Source of the DNA: Phyllostachys edulis
Taxonomy: Eukaryota > Streptophyta > Magnoliopsida > Poales > Poaceae
DNA: 64,000 nucleotides
Assembly (NCBI GenBank): GCA_036346405.1
Contig: CM070546.1
Coordinates: 109,498,826 to 109,562,825, forward strand
Reading direction: 5' to 3'
Below the pieces are notes generated by a model. The model searched no databases, had not been told where the DNA came from, and worked only from the letters and a program-made list of their open reading frames with translations. This document shows, in pieces, positions 48,675-61,072 of the stretch. Every line of letters starts with the position of its first letter. Positions within the stretch are counted from its first letter, which is position 1. A program made the translations under genes and the position numbers.

Positions 48675-49202
48675 CTCCAGAAGCCGTCTCTGGTGGACAC
48701 ACCAGAGACATCTCCTATTGAGACAGCCTCTTTAGAATACGAGGATACTTGGATGAATCCTATCTATGAGTATCTTCAGATGGGTTCCGTACCCGATGAC
48801 TATCTCGAAGCAGATCGTTTATCCCGAAAGGCCAAAATGTATACTTTGGTCAAAGGAGTCCTCTATAAAAGAGGCACTCAAGGGGTACTCATGCGATGGA
48901 TACCACAGAGAGAAGGACTAAACCTCCTTCACGACATACACGGGGCATCTGTGGAACTCATGCTTCCTACAGAATGTTGGTCGGAAAAACCTTTTGACAA
49001 GGATTTTATTGGCCAACAGCTCTCTACGATGCCAAAGAGTTGTTTAAGAAGTGTTTACAATGCCAGTTTGATAGCAGGCAAATACACCAATCGGCTCAGG
49101 CATTACAAACAATTCCTCTATCTTGGCCTTTTGCGACCCAGGGTCTCGATATCCTAGGACCGTTCCCAAGGGCTCTAGGAGGCTTCGAGTTTCTTTTTGT
49201 GG

Positions 49203-52200
49203 TGTAACGTCCCGTTTTCCCTAAGAATTCTTATCGTTTTCAAAGCTAAAAAGGAACAATTCAGTTTATTAGCCTGCTCAAGCTTAACCTGGGATTTTGG
49301 AAAATTGGAAGCTTAACTTGACCTAACCAAACCTCAACTAAGTCTTTTGGTTTGTGTTCTTGGTCCTTTTGATGTTCTCTGGTTTTAGCTCTCTTTCCTT
49401 TAGGTGCTCTGTGTGCCCTTCGTTTTAGCCCTCTTTCTGGACCTCCTCCTCCTCTGTGTTCATAGGACCTCCTTGGAGATTCTTTGGACCTCCTCAGAGC
49501 TTAGATCTTTCCTTCTCTTTTAATCTAGATTTCCTTTGTTAGTTTGAATCTCCTTAAGGTTTAGACCTCCCCTTTGGAGATCTTAACCGTTCAGACCTCC
49601 CCTTTGGAGATCTGACCGTTAAGACCTCCCCTTTGGAGATCTTAACCATTCAGACCTTCCCTTTGTTAGATCTGACCGTTAAGACCTTCCCTTTGGAGAT
49701 CTTAACTGTTCAGACCTCCCCTTTATTAGATCTAACCGTTAAGACCACCTCTTTGGAGATCTTAACCGTTCAGACATCCCCTTTGTTAGATCTGACCGTT
49801 AGGACCTTCCCTTTGGAGATCTTAATCGTTCAGACATCCCCTTTGTTAGATCTGACCGTTAGGACCTCCCCTTTGGAGATCTTAACCGTTCAGACCTCCC
49901 CTTTGTTAGATCTGACCGTTAGGACCTCCCCTTTGGAGATCTTAATCGTTCAGACCTCCCCTTAGTTAGATCTGACCGTTAGGACCTCCCCTTTGGAGAT
50001 CTTAACCATTCAGACCTCCCCTTTGTTAGATCCGACCATCAAGACCTCCTTGTGGTCAGGACCTCCCTTAGAGGTCAGGACCCCTGGTCTTTTGCAAAGA
50101 CCTCCCTTGCGGCTGAGATCAACCCTTTGACTTATCTGTTCCTTTGAGTTTGACTGGCCCCGCTTGTCAGCCATGCTCTGTGCGCATTTAATGGCTGTTG
50201 TATCACATTAAATGCAGTCACATCTGAGGTACTTTGTTTTATTCTTTTGGTGATCTACCCTGTCCTAACCTTGTCCTAGCTACCACCGATCATTGACACA
50301 TTTTGCTCAAGCCCCCTGTTGGTTTCGCCACCAGCTCCGGCTATAAATAGCCTGGGCATGCCTCCCTTTGTCACATTTTTGCTCATTTCCAATCTCCTTG
50401 CTCCCGTTTGGTGTTCTCCTTGCTCGGGACCTCACCAAGGAGATCTGTGAAGCTACTCCATCACCTCTTCATCGCCTAGAAGGCCTCTCTGTTGGTTCCT
50501 GCGGATCTCTTTGCAAGGACCACCCTCTTTCGGGTTGGACCTCCCCTCTCAGCCAAGACCTCTTGCTTCTTGGTTTTGTTTGAGTTTGTTTAAGCTCTTT
50601 TTAAAGTCTTCTTTTAAGTTCTTTGCTTCGAGCTGGTTTGCTTATTTGGTTCTTTGGCGAACGTGTAGATCCTGAGTTTGAGGAGGAGTTCTTGGACCCA
50701 GCAGTTTCTTTTGAAGGCTCACCACCGCTCAACGAAGGCAAGTCGCAGACCTTTGATCATATTGAGCCTAACTTTTCAAGTGTATTTTGCTTTATATAAT
50801 CATGCATGGCTATTTTTATAAGAAATGGTTTGGGCAGTAGATATTTTCCTACTTGACAATATGCCTCCTTGGACAATTATTTTCGACATGTTGACATGAT
50901 CCTCTTGGACGCCTTAGGTTGGGTATTTTAGTTGGTATTGTTTGGTATTGCCAACATGGGATCGTATGCTTATGCTTAGTCTTACTTTTAGAACCGGGGT
51001 CTTGGGAATCATGCTTCTTCAATAATAATCTTGGCTAATTGAACTATGGAATCTATGGTTGGTGCTACTGTTGAGCAACTATGGTGGGATGCCGTAGTTG
51101 TGTTGATTGTGGTGCGATGCCACTTTGTTAAAATCTTGCGTGCCAAGACCAGGGAGGTCTTTGGTTAGGTAAACCCAAAATGTTTTCTTGCTCGGGCAAG
51201 TGATCGTGCAGTAAAGGGGGTGCTCTTCGCAAACTGGGATGTGGAAGCTTTGCCTGAGCAGAAATTAAGGACTTAACCTTGTGTTCTATCGATCTGGGCC
51301 TTTGAGTGCAACCACAAGATCATTTTATGGGGATGGTATGGGCCGAATAATTAGTAATGTTGTGACATGTTTCTATTGTGGTGGTGCGTGCTGATTCGCA
51401 TGGCGCAAGAGGGGGCCAGGTTCCTTTTTAGGACGGTGAAACCTTAGCGGGCAGGTCAGGTCACGACAGAGCTTTGTAAGGCCTTGTCGCGCTCTCTAGA
51501 CTGCTCACCTTCGGAAGTGAGCAAGGGTTCCGACGGGAACCCGCCCCACTAGAGAGGTCGTGAATTGTGGGTAAAGTTGTACACCTCTGCAGAGTATCAA
51601 TCTATTCGAATAGCCAAGCCCTTGGTCATGGACATGCCCGGTGAAAATGGTGCAAGGGGTAGACTTTGCTAAAACTTGTGGTCCAGGGTTGATTGTGGAT
51701 ATCGACGAGTATTCTGGGTGGCTCCGAGTGCTTGTGATGTCTATGGTTAGCCATGGAGGTCTTGGGAACCCTAGGGTGGTCCAATAAGCTCCTGAGTGGA
51801 TGCTCAGGGGAGATCTTGGAGCCCTAGAGAGGTCTTTGGGAACTCTGGAGTGGGTACACCAGAGTGGTCTTGGGAGAGGTCCTGGTTGTGGGTGTGACCA
51901 GACCTCCCCCAAGTGGTCTTTGGGAACTCTGAAGTGGGTACTCCAAAGTGGTCTTGGGAGAGGTCCTGGTCGTGGGTGCGTCCAGACCTCCCCCAAGTGG
52001 CTTGGGAAGTGAGTTGGTGTTCACTCCCCCTCTTTTCAAACAAATGTACTTATGTATTATTGTTTCAAATTGAGCTTTTCAATCTATACATGTTATTTAC
52101 TGTCAAACTTTGCTTTCTGCAACTAACCCTACAGCTCTCATTGTTAAGCCAATGCATGAATTTTATTTGCATAATTGTTCCCAGCGATTTGCTGAGTACA

Positions 52201-52746
52201 TTCAAAGTACTCATGGCTTCAAGCCCTGTGTTAAAGCAGTGGTCGAAGATGATCAAGTGCAGGGATACTCAGACCTCTTCGAGGAGGAGTTCCTTGATGA
52301 CCCGGCTGCCTAGGACGTCCACCACTCGACAGCCTGTGGGCTTGCCGGATGGCTTGGAAGCGTTTTGTGTTTCTGCTGTAAAGGTTCTCCTTGTCGGTTT
52401 TGTAAGCCCAAGTTGGCAAACTTCTGTAAGCAAGCTTTGACCGTAAGGTCTTGTTTAATGCAAGGTTTATTTTGTCTGCTTCACCTTTTGTTTGGCCATG
52501 TGGTTGTGATCACACCTATGTCGTTTTGTGCGAGCTAGCTTGGACTCCTGGGACTTGCTCAGTGCACTCAGTCAGGACCTCCAGGAGGTCTTTGAAGATC
52601 TCTTGGGAGGTCCGGACAGACCTCCTCTCTCGGAACTTGCGGGCGGTACTACCGCTCCTTGGTGCGGTAGTACCGAGGCGCGCTCACACCCAAAAAAAAT
52701 TCCGGTAATTGTCCTGTCTCGTGCATTCCGAGAGGAAGGTGTCAAA
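49203..52746 (+). mobile_element. Solo LTR F (3.5 kb) in integrase of B
   Basis: It starts TGTAACGTCCCGTTTTCCC and is flanked by the perfect duplication TGTGG (49198-49202 and 52747-52751). Removing it restores the integrase frame. It is homologous to solo LTR G from end to end, sharing AAGCTTAACCTGG near the start, a 60-bp minisatellite, a TATA box and the AACGTGTAGATCC segment. A TATA box is at 50342-50349. Unusually, the last bases are GGTGTCAAA rather than a clean CA. Two CGGTA(C/G)TACCG palindromes lie close to its end (52644 and 52665). Confidence 0.87.
49561..50045 (+). repeat. 60-bp minisatellite in LTR F
   Basis: About eight copies have a period of 60 bp. Each is made of two similar halves around GACCTCCCCTTTGGAGATCT and GACCTCCCCTTTGTTAGATCT-like text with ACCGTT between. 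The even spacing gives a repetitive open frame that is not a gene. Confidence 0.85.
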
Positions 52747-53639
52747 TGTGGCTATTGATACGTTCACAAAATGGATCGAAGCCGAACCTGTGACTGGGAT
52801 AACAACGGAAGCTACAAAATGATTCATGGTGAGAAGCGTGATCACTCGGTTTGGAGTTTCAAGTCGAATAATCACAGATAATGGTAAACAATTTTCGAGC
52901 GCAAAATTTCAGGAATTTTGCGACGAGTTGAGTACCAGGCTCTGTCGCCCATCCGCAAAGCAATGGGGCAATCGAACGAGCGAATGGCCAAATAATGCAG
53001 GGAATTAAAACTCGAGTCTTCAACGACTTGTTAAGCACTCGGGGCTTGGGTACAAAATTACCCTCGATATTATGGGCGATTCGCCTGACCATAGCCGAAC
53101 AGCAGAGCGAAACACCTTTTTTTTCCTAGTTTTCGGTGCCGAAGCCATGCTTTCGCCAGAACTAAAGATCAGATCTACAAGGGTCGAGAGTTTTAATGAC
53201 TCAGCCCAAGAACAATTTCGAGCTGATGATATTAACCTGCTCGAAGAGAGGAGAAACCAAGCCTTAATCCATTCAGCAGTCTACCAGCAAGCCCTGCGCA
53301 AGTACTACGATCGTAAGGTCCAACCTCGCAGCTTTACTGTAGATGACTTGGTATTGAGGAAAATTCAATCCCAGTCTAATCGGAACAAACTCTCCCCCAA
53401 GTGGGAAGGTCCTTACACAGTGGTCGAAGTTATGCGTCTAGGTTCAGTACGACTGGCAATGGAAGACGGTCAGATTCTCTCTAATTCTTGGAATATCGAC
53501 CAGTTACGCAAATTCTATGTGTAAACAACCAACCATTCAATAAAGCATCAGGTTCTTTCTATCTTTATTGTCTTACTTTGAGTAGTGCTTTGACATTTCT
53601 TTCAACCATACCCTGGTCAAAGGTCTGCTTTCGACCAGT

Positions 53640-53700
53640 TCCTAGTCGTGAGCTTTTTCACGACAATACACTGGTCGTAAACCATTCTACGACCACTACC
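53640..53700. repeat. Hairpin repeat units after pol of B
   Basis: Two or three units of the GTCGTA...TACGAC type, as in the LTRs (for example GGTCGTAAACCATTCTACGACC). Confidence 0.55.
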
Positions 53701-53718
53701 AAGTTCATCTTTACACTG

Positions 53719-54290
53719 GTCAAAAGGATGGTAACATTACCTAGTCGAAGACTCTCCTCTCTGCACGTGGTCCCGCCCACTAGAAGGAACTTCCTAGTGT
53801 TGACTCGTTCCTCCCTTTTTGCTGCTAACACAAAGAGCTTGGGTTTAAAACATGGTCAAAATAATGTCAAGCCAACTCTTTGTATCTTAGTTTATTTATT
53901 CATTCATTTTTTTTTGAAAAATAAATTAAGCCGAGTATACTTTTCAAATTTGCTCGACTACTTTCGGTAAACTCGATTTGTTTTAACTGGTCGGAGGAAG
54001 TTGCCACATCTAGTCGAAGACTTTTCTCTCTGCACGTGGTCCTGCCCACTAGAAGGAACTTCCTAGTGTCGTCCTCTTTCTAACTCTTGCTACCAGAGTG
54101 AACCTACTGAGTGTATTGAAATAAGTTGAACAAATTTTTAAGGAACTCCAGACGTTTATCTAACTCAAGTTGACCGTTCTTGATTTGATTAATCTGGTCG
54201 GAGATGGTAACATCACCTAGTCGAAGCCTTTCCTTTCTGCACGTGGTCCTGCCCACTAGAAGGAACTTCCTAGTGTCGACTCGTTCCTAC
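53719..54290. repeat. Three dispersed copies of a ~100-bp repeat with an inner palindrome
   Basis: Copies at about 53719-53816, 53980-54075 and 54190-54290 share CTAGTCGAAG, then CTCTCTGCACGTGGTCC, then a near-palindrome CACTAGAAGGAACTTCCTAG (palindrome starts 53778, 54047, 54254). They lie between integrase and the 3' end of the antisense gene, where both transcripts would converge. Confidence 0.7.
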
Positions 54291-54523
54291 TCTTTCGACT
54301 AGTGCATGATAATCGTGACAAAAAAAAACTACAAGTTAGCTAAACCTCTCTTTTTCAGAAAACTCATTTCACACTATTTACTTGGTTTATCTAAATAAAC
54401 TAAGCAAATAGTCAGGGACTAGATAAAGTTATTAACTTGACTTCAATTCTTAGTCTTGCTCTTTTTTCCATTTGTTATCTTTTGAGTTACTAACTACTCG
54501 ACAAGATGATTTTCAGGAAGATG

Positions 54524-54530
<7 letters not shown>

Positions 54531-54555
<25 letters not shown>
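54531..54555. repeat. (TA)n microsatellite
   Basis: About 12 TA units in a row. Confidence 0.9.
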
Positions 54556-55442
54556 CAACAACAACAAAAATTTGTCTTTACAGGACTCAGGACTTTGGTA
54601 CAGGCTACTCTGGCGAAGTAGATCTTATTTGCATATCCTCCGTGACCACATCAGCGATCGACTGCATTGTCGTCATTAACTGATCCGCTTCTGCTTCAGA
54701 GCAGGGGGAAGTCGTCTATGAAGGGTTGCAGATTAAGGCTGGGGTCACGATCTTTAAGTTTTGCTAAGACAAATCTTATTCCCTCTTTGACCGAGTCCTT
54801 TGTCGAATCGAATTGGTTCGCTCTCAGAGTAGTCACCAATTCCTGCAAAGTTCCGACTTGTTCGCCAATGGCACTCGAGTGGGCAGACAGCGTGTCGTCA
54901 CGAGGAGTTATCCCCTCAGCATGAAGCCCATTGAGCACATTGTTCAGAAGTGAAATGTTGTCTTGGAGATTTCCCTTCAGAGACTTCGTTTCATCCTGAT
55001 TGCGAGTCGAAGCCTTGAGGAGTCATTTTATTTGTACTGCTTGTTCTTAAAGGAATAAGACCAGTTAGATAAAATGATATCGAGAGGAAAACACAATCAA
55101 TCACAGGTAAAGATTTGCTTACCAGCTAGTCGAGAATCTAACTTCTTGACTTCTTCGGCGTGAGAAGCAGCTTCCTTTATATAGCGCTGCTCCCACGTTT
55201 GGACCTCTTGGTCTTTTTCCGAAAGGGAATGAGAATCAGAGAAAGAAAAGAAGGTCGACACTTACCGTTTAGTCGTCCCTGCAATATTTGGTTTGCAGAA
55301 TTTGCCTCCTGAAGCTTCTTCTGAAGGTCTTCAATCTTCTCACTTAGCTTTTTCGTCTCAGCTTTTTCATAGTCGAGAGAATCAGCTATGGTCTTCTCGT
55401 CGCTCTTCAACCTACAAAGGGAAAGAGTAGACGTCAGCATAA

Positions 55443-55565
55443 AACCTGGTCGTAAGCTCTTCTACGACCAGTTCCTAGTCGTAAGTTTTTCTACGACAAT
55501 ACTATGGGTGTAAATCCTTCTACGACCAGCGTTTAGTCGTAAGTTCTTTTACGACAACCCCCGCA
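55443..55565. repeat. Hairpin repeats in an intron of the antisense gene
   Basis: Four units of GTCGTAAG...TTCTACGAC, as in the LTRs of A and B, fill much of the intron between exons 5 and 6. Confidence 0.65.
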
Positions 55566-57129
55566 AGTACTGTGTAAGTGGTCGAAGCATAAAAAGCTAT
55601 GAAAAGCAGTTACTTACCACCTCTCCGCCTGCTCGTAGAGTGGCGCTTTTTCTTGTCGCAGTTGGACAAGTTGCCTGTTATATTCAGCAACAATGACAAT
55701 TTGTTCCAACGCGTTCTGCATAAAGAAAGGCAGTAAGAAGCGTGAAAATGCATGCATATAAATACCGAACTTCAGATACTTACATTCATAGCAGTCCGAG
55801 CAAATGAAGACACCAACCTCGTGGGGTTCCTCAGTTCATCAATCTCGTCAACTCGGTTCCACCATACCCTTTCGAGACGCTCGTCGTCAAAAACATCCCC
55901 TCTGTTGGAAATGTCCTTAGGGTGAGGAACACGATCACGAGATCTGAATGCACGAAAGCCCACAACGGTGGCAGGAGCGAAGAACCCAAAGGAATGGTCG
56001 AAGAGCTCGAACTCTCCCTCTCCTTCGGAGGTAGCGGCATCAGTACCTTGACCTTGGAAGCTGGGAGGATCATCCGCAGCGATTTCCTTCCCAACGCGAT
56101 GATCGGATACTTCACCCCCATGGCTAGATGCCTCCACCACTACCATCTTCGCCTCTGGCTCTACGACCGCACCGGTGGTCGTAGCAACTTCAGCACCAAC
56201 GGCGCCTTCCACCACTCGGACGGTGGATGATCCTTCGACCACCGCCACTGTCGTTCCCCCATCTGCCGGAGAAACAGCAGTGGGTTCCTTGACAGGAACG
56301 TCCTTGGGGGTGAGAGGAGCCGGGCTAAGATCATAAAAAGAAAAACATGATTAGGTGGTAAAAAGCAAAAGGTAAATGATGTTCTTACACTTTTGATTCT
56401 TTTTACATACCTTCGAGTGTCGGACTTGATCTTGAATTTGGAAAAAGGCTTCCCTAAGGAAGGTTTCTTCGATTTTTTCTCAACCACGTCTGGTCGAGAC
56501 TCAAGTTGAGGAATGGCCACGACCACGTCTAGTCGTGGGTCTTAATCGAGCGCCATCGCTCTTTGAGCCTCTTGGCTCTTCGGATGGTCGAGGCCAGTCT
56601 CGACCACCTCAAGGGCAGCACTTCCCTCGACCACGGGTACTGCTAGCACAGTAGTCTCCTTCACAAAAGACATGAAACTCTTCCAGTTCTCCTTTTCTAG
56701 TCGCTTGATAAAGCCGCGAGAGACAGAAACTGCGAAGGTTTTATTGTCATAGTAGAAGGGTACCTTGGTCTTGGGGGCTTTGGGTTTGAATACTTCAGCT
56801 ATTCCTACCGCGATTGCTTCCTCTGCAGCAGCTATTTTCACCACAAGATTAGCAAATGGTACAGACGAAGTAGCAGAGCTCGAACTTGCTCTCCTGTTGT
56901 CAACAACTTGCGTGAGCCTCCTCCTCCTGGTCTGAGGAGCATCTGCTTGCTCAACAGCAGGGCTCGAGCCTGCTCCTCCCTTATCTGCGACTCGCACGAG
57001 CCGCCGTCTCTTGGCTGAGGGAGAAACAAGTTGCTCTACGGCCGCACTGACAACCACAGTTCGACTTCTTCGTCGTCCCGACGGTTCTCTATGCCTACTT
57101 TCTGCAAAAATCAGAAAGAGAGATACTAT

Positions 57130-57250
57130 AAAGCAGTCGTAAGTTCTTCTACGACCATCACCATGTCGTAAGCTTTTCCACGACAATCCCCTGGTTGTAA
57201 GCTTTTCTACAACCAGAACCTGATCGTAAGCCTTCCTACGATCAGTACCC
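57130..57250. repeat. Hairpin repeats in the intron between exons 2 and 3 of the antisense gene
   Basis: Four units of the same GTCGTAAG...CTACGACCA motif lie here, again within intronic sequence. Confidence 0.65.
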
Positions 57251-57688
57251 AGTCATACGTTCTTCAATGACTACAAAGTCCTAATGACGAAATCAGTTCT
57301 TGATTACCTTTAGGCGCTCCACCTTGTCCTCTAGGGACAAGTCAGCTAGGATTGGAGGCGCCACCACATGGGCTGGGGGCTTCTCACAAATAAGCTTGAC
57401 TCGAGCGTCAATCTCCTCTTGTGAGAGGTCTGTAGGGATAAGAATACCTTCAATAAGCCAATTTCGAAATTAACAGAAAGAAGGCTAAGCTTGAAGTTTA
57501 CTTACCCTCCTCGTAATCTCTGGTTGGGTCTCTCGACCCAAAGTACCTCCACATTGGATAAGCCCTCTTCTTCAAAGGACTTATGTGGCACGTGATGAAA
57601 TCCCTCACCACGTGCCATCCAGTAAGCCCCTCTTCTTTCAAGTCTGCAATAGCTTGAATGAAGGAGGGCGATCCGACCGAGATCCTTG

Positions 57689-60600
57689 TGTAACATCCCA
57701 ATTTTCGGAGCCTTTTTGAAAAAAATTCAAAACTCAAAAGTAACCCTTCGGTTTTGTCATTTACTCAAGCTTAACCTGGAATTTTATAAAATTTGTAGAT
57801 TTAACTTGACTAAATTGAACTCCAATTAACTTTTTTTGGTCGGTCTTGAGTTGTTAGTGCTCTTTGGCTTTCGTTTTCCTTGTCTGGTTGCCCTGTGTAC
57901 CCCTCGGCCTAGCCTTAGGTCCCAGACCTCCCTTGTGTTTGGACCTCCCTTAGGCCCCAGACCTCCCCTGTGTTTGGATCTTCCCTTAGGTCCAAGCTCG
58001 GGTTTGTGTTTCAAATGTCCTTGTTAACTGAAAATCCAAACTCGGGGTTGTGTGTTTCCTTTGGACCTCCCCGTGTCCTTTGGACCTCCGGTTCTACCAC
58101 TTGTTCCTTTGGACCTCCCGCTTGCCCCAGATCCTCTCGCGGTTCTATCGTTCGATCGTGACCATTAGGACCTCCCCTTGCAAGATCCTAGCCGTCAGAC
58201 CTCCTTTGATCTTGATCTGGACCATTAGGACCTCCCCTTGTGAGATCCTAGCCGTCAGACCTCCATTGATCTTAATCTGGACCGTTAGGACCTCCCCTTG
58301 CGAGATCCTAACCGTCAGACCTCCTTTGATCTTGATCTGGACCGTTAGGACCTCCCCTTGCGAGATCCTAGCCGTCAGACCTCCATTGATCTTGATCTGG
58401 ACCGTTAGGACCTCCCCTTGCGAGATCCTAGCCGTCAGACCTCCTTTGATCTCGATCTGGACCGTTAGGACCTCCCCTTGATTTGATCCGACCATCAGGA
58501 CCTCCCCTTAAGAGATCTGACCGTCAGGACCTCCCTCTTGATTTGATCCGACCGTCAGGACCTCCCCTTGAGAGATCTAACCGTCAGGACCTCCCCCTTG
58601 ATTTGATCCGGCCGTTAGGACCTCCCCCTTGATTTGATCTGACCGTCAGCACCTCCCCCTTGATTTGATCCAACCGTCAGGACCTCCCCTTAAGAGATCT
58701 GACCATCAGGACCTCCCCCTTGATTTGATCCGACCGTCAGGACCTCCCCCTTGATTTGATCCGACCGTCAGGACCTCCCCTTGAGAGATCTGACTGTCAG
58801 GACCTCCCCCTTGATTTGATCCGACCGTCAGGACCTCCCCTTGAGAGATCTGACCGTCAGGACCTCCCCCTTGATTTGATCCGACCGTTAGGACCTCCCC
58901 TTGAGAGATCTGACCGTTAGGACCTCCTCCCTTGGTTGTGATCTGACCGTTCAGGACCTCCCATGGTCTTTTCGCAAAGACCATCTCCGTAGGTCACGAT
59001 CCCCCCTCCCCTGTGAGTCACGACCTCCCCGTTGGTCGCAATTGATCCTTTTGCAAAGACCACCCCTTTTGGACCTCCCCTCTGGGTTGGGTCAGCCTCA
59101 TGTGTTTGACTGGCAACTTGTCAGCTCCTACTCATTTTCCTCTTCCTCCCGGTGAGTACTGCCAGAGCAAAAGTCTTCAAGCATTTATTGTGGTTGCTTC
59201 TGCGGTACCTCGTTTCCCTCTTTGGTCACTTCCTTGACTTACCCTATTCCCTCCATCACCTGCTCCAGTTGTGTGCCATTTAATGCGGCGTCCTCCTCTC
59301 AGAGCCTCCTGTGCCTATAAAAGGACCCGAGAGAGCTTCCTAGCCTATGTTGTTGCCTTGCACCTTGGACCTCCCTCGTTTGAGCCCTCCTTGAGCGATT
59401 CAAGCTCTGGTTTTCATCTTCTTTGTAACATTTCTTTGGCTCTTACTTGGTGAGTTCTTTTGATCTTCATGTTGGAGTTTGCTTTGCTTATTTTGGCTAT
59501 CTCAAACGTGTAGATCCCAGTTGCCCAAAGGAGTTCTTGGACCTGGCCGCATCAACAGAAGCTTCTCAGTTCTTCATCGAAGGCAAGTCATAGACCTTGA
59601 TCATGTTGAACCCTTCTTTACAAAATGTATATTGTTTTAACTTATCATGCATGGCTATTTGTGTACAAATGGATTTGGGAGTAATTATATGCCCTCTTGC
59701 CAGTAAAGACATCCTTGGTTATTTGAGACATACATGTTGACATGTTTCCTTGACACCCTTAGGATGGGCTTTGTTGTTGGTCTCTGTTGAATACCAACAT
59801 GGGTTCGTTTGATGCTTAGCCATGCTGTAGCTTGCGATGGTATCAACTTCATGATTCTTAATTGTTAAATATGACTAATGAACTATGGAACCGTGGCAAT
59901 GCCACTCGATGAAATTGTTGTGCCAGGACTAGGGTGGTCCTTTGGCCGAGAGGAACCCCAAATGTTTTATACTCAGGCAGGATGGTTGGTGGTTAGTGTG
60001 GGTGCAGGAAGCACATTAGGTTGTGGAACGACTTGCCTGAGCAACCAACTAAGGACTCAACCTTGAACCGTTGATCTGGGTCACCTCGTGCAACCACATG
60101 TCCAGGATGGGGTGGACCGGGTGTAATAATTAGGGAAGCTTGAGTCGGTTCTGTGCTGATGAGAATGGCGCAAGAGGGGAGCCAGGTAGGCGGAACCTTA
60201 GCGAGAGCAGAACCGAGTCAAGTGGACCTTTGTAAAGACCTGGTGGTGGTCTCCACTTGATTCGCACGTCCAAGGAAACGTGTGTCGTATCAAGCGATCA
60301 CCTCTTGTGGGTAAAGTGCACAACCTCCGCAGAGTGTAAGATCTATTCGAATAGCCATGGCCTCGGTTATGGTCATGCTTGGAGATTTCACGCAAGGAGT
60401 AGACTTTTCTAAAGAAAATATGGCAGGCTTTGAGTTGGTCCTATGTAGTGTGGTGGTCCGAGCTGTGATTAGGGTGATCACAGTGAGGCTTGGTTGTGGA
60501 TAGGGTGTCCACATGTGTTTTCAAAGAACTTGCTTATGAGTTTTCTTTCAACTTGTGCTTTGAAATGTACTTAATGTATCTCTTGCAAATGTTGCTTTCT

Positions 60601-61072
60601 GCCAACTAACCTTGCAGCCACTCCTTGTCAAGCTTTACATGATTATTATTTGCATACATTCCCTATGACTTGCTGAGTACATTCAACGTACTCATGGTTT
60701 GCGCCCTTTGTTTGATCAGCAGAGGAGGGTGACCCGGGGAGCACAATGCTCTATGAAGAGGAGCCCTATGAAGACCTTGCGACTTAGGGACATCCTCCAC
60801 TCGATGGCCTGTGAGGCTGGTCGGATGGACCCTGCGCTTTTGTGTTTTCCGCTGCTGTTATCTCTTTTATTGTAAGCCCAGTGAGGCACCCCTGTAAACA
60901 GCTTTGGCCATAAGGTCTTTTGCTTATGTAAATATTAATTTGTCTGCTTCATCTTTAGAATGTTGTATGGTTGTGATTCCATCTCTGTTGTGACTGTGCG
61001 AGCTAGCCATGGATCCTGGGACTAGCTTAGTGCACAGAGGGTCTCAGGTAGGTGCTACCTGGGGTGCCGACA
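57689..61072 (+). mobile_element. Solo LTR G (3.4 kb) in exon 1 of the antisense gene
   Basis: It starts TGTAACATCCCAATTTTCGG and ends GGGGTGCCGACA. The target duplication CCTTG is perfect (57684-57688 and 61073-61077). It belongs to the same family as LTR F and lies in the same orientation. A TATA box, TATAAAA, is at 59316-59322. It splits the first exon of the antisense gene of B. Confidence 0.9.
58158..58945 (+). repeat. 60-bp minisatellite in LTR G
   Basis: About thirteen copies of a 60-bp period. The first five have GACCTCCCCTTGCGAGATCC alternating with GACCTCC(T/A)TTGATCTTGATC. The later ones are built from a 30-bp half, GACCGTCAGGACCTCCCC. It corresponds in position to the array of LTR F but differs in unit sequence. 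Confidence 0.85.

Larger units (their letters stand above)
48693..53523 (+). pseudogene. Integrase of element B, split by solo LTR F
   Basis: The N-terminal part 48693-49202 has LLHDIHGASVE (zinc-region histidines), then LDILGPFPRALGGFEFLFV. The frame is interrupted exactly by LTR F and resumes with AIDTFTKWIEAEPVTGITT at 52750. The core shows IITDNGKQFSS, and the third acidic region lies in a shifted frame near 52965. The C-terminal part 53072-53523 has FFFLVFGAEAMLSPEL, YYDRKVQPRSFTVDDLVLRK and KLSPKWEGPYTVVEV. Stops at 52822 and 53006 and frame changes disable it. Confidence 0.82.

Noticed and set aside
49561..50045. Evenly spaced direct repeats that look CRISPR-like and give a 110-residue frame
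   Set aside because: They lie in an LTR of a plant element, units are contiguous 60-bp minisatellite copies without unique spacers, and the frame is a by-product of the period.
58050..58495. Repetitive frames of 116-143 residues on both strands
   Set aside because: Same cause: a 60-bp minisatellite with a period divisible by three.
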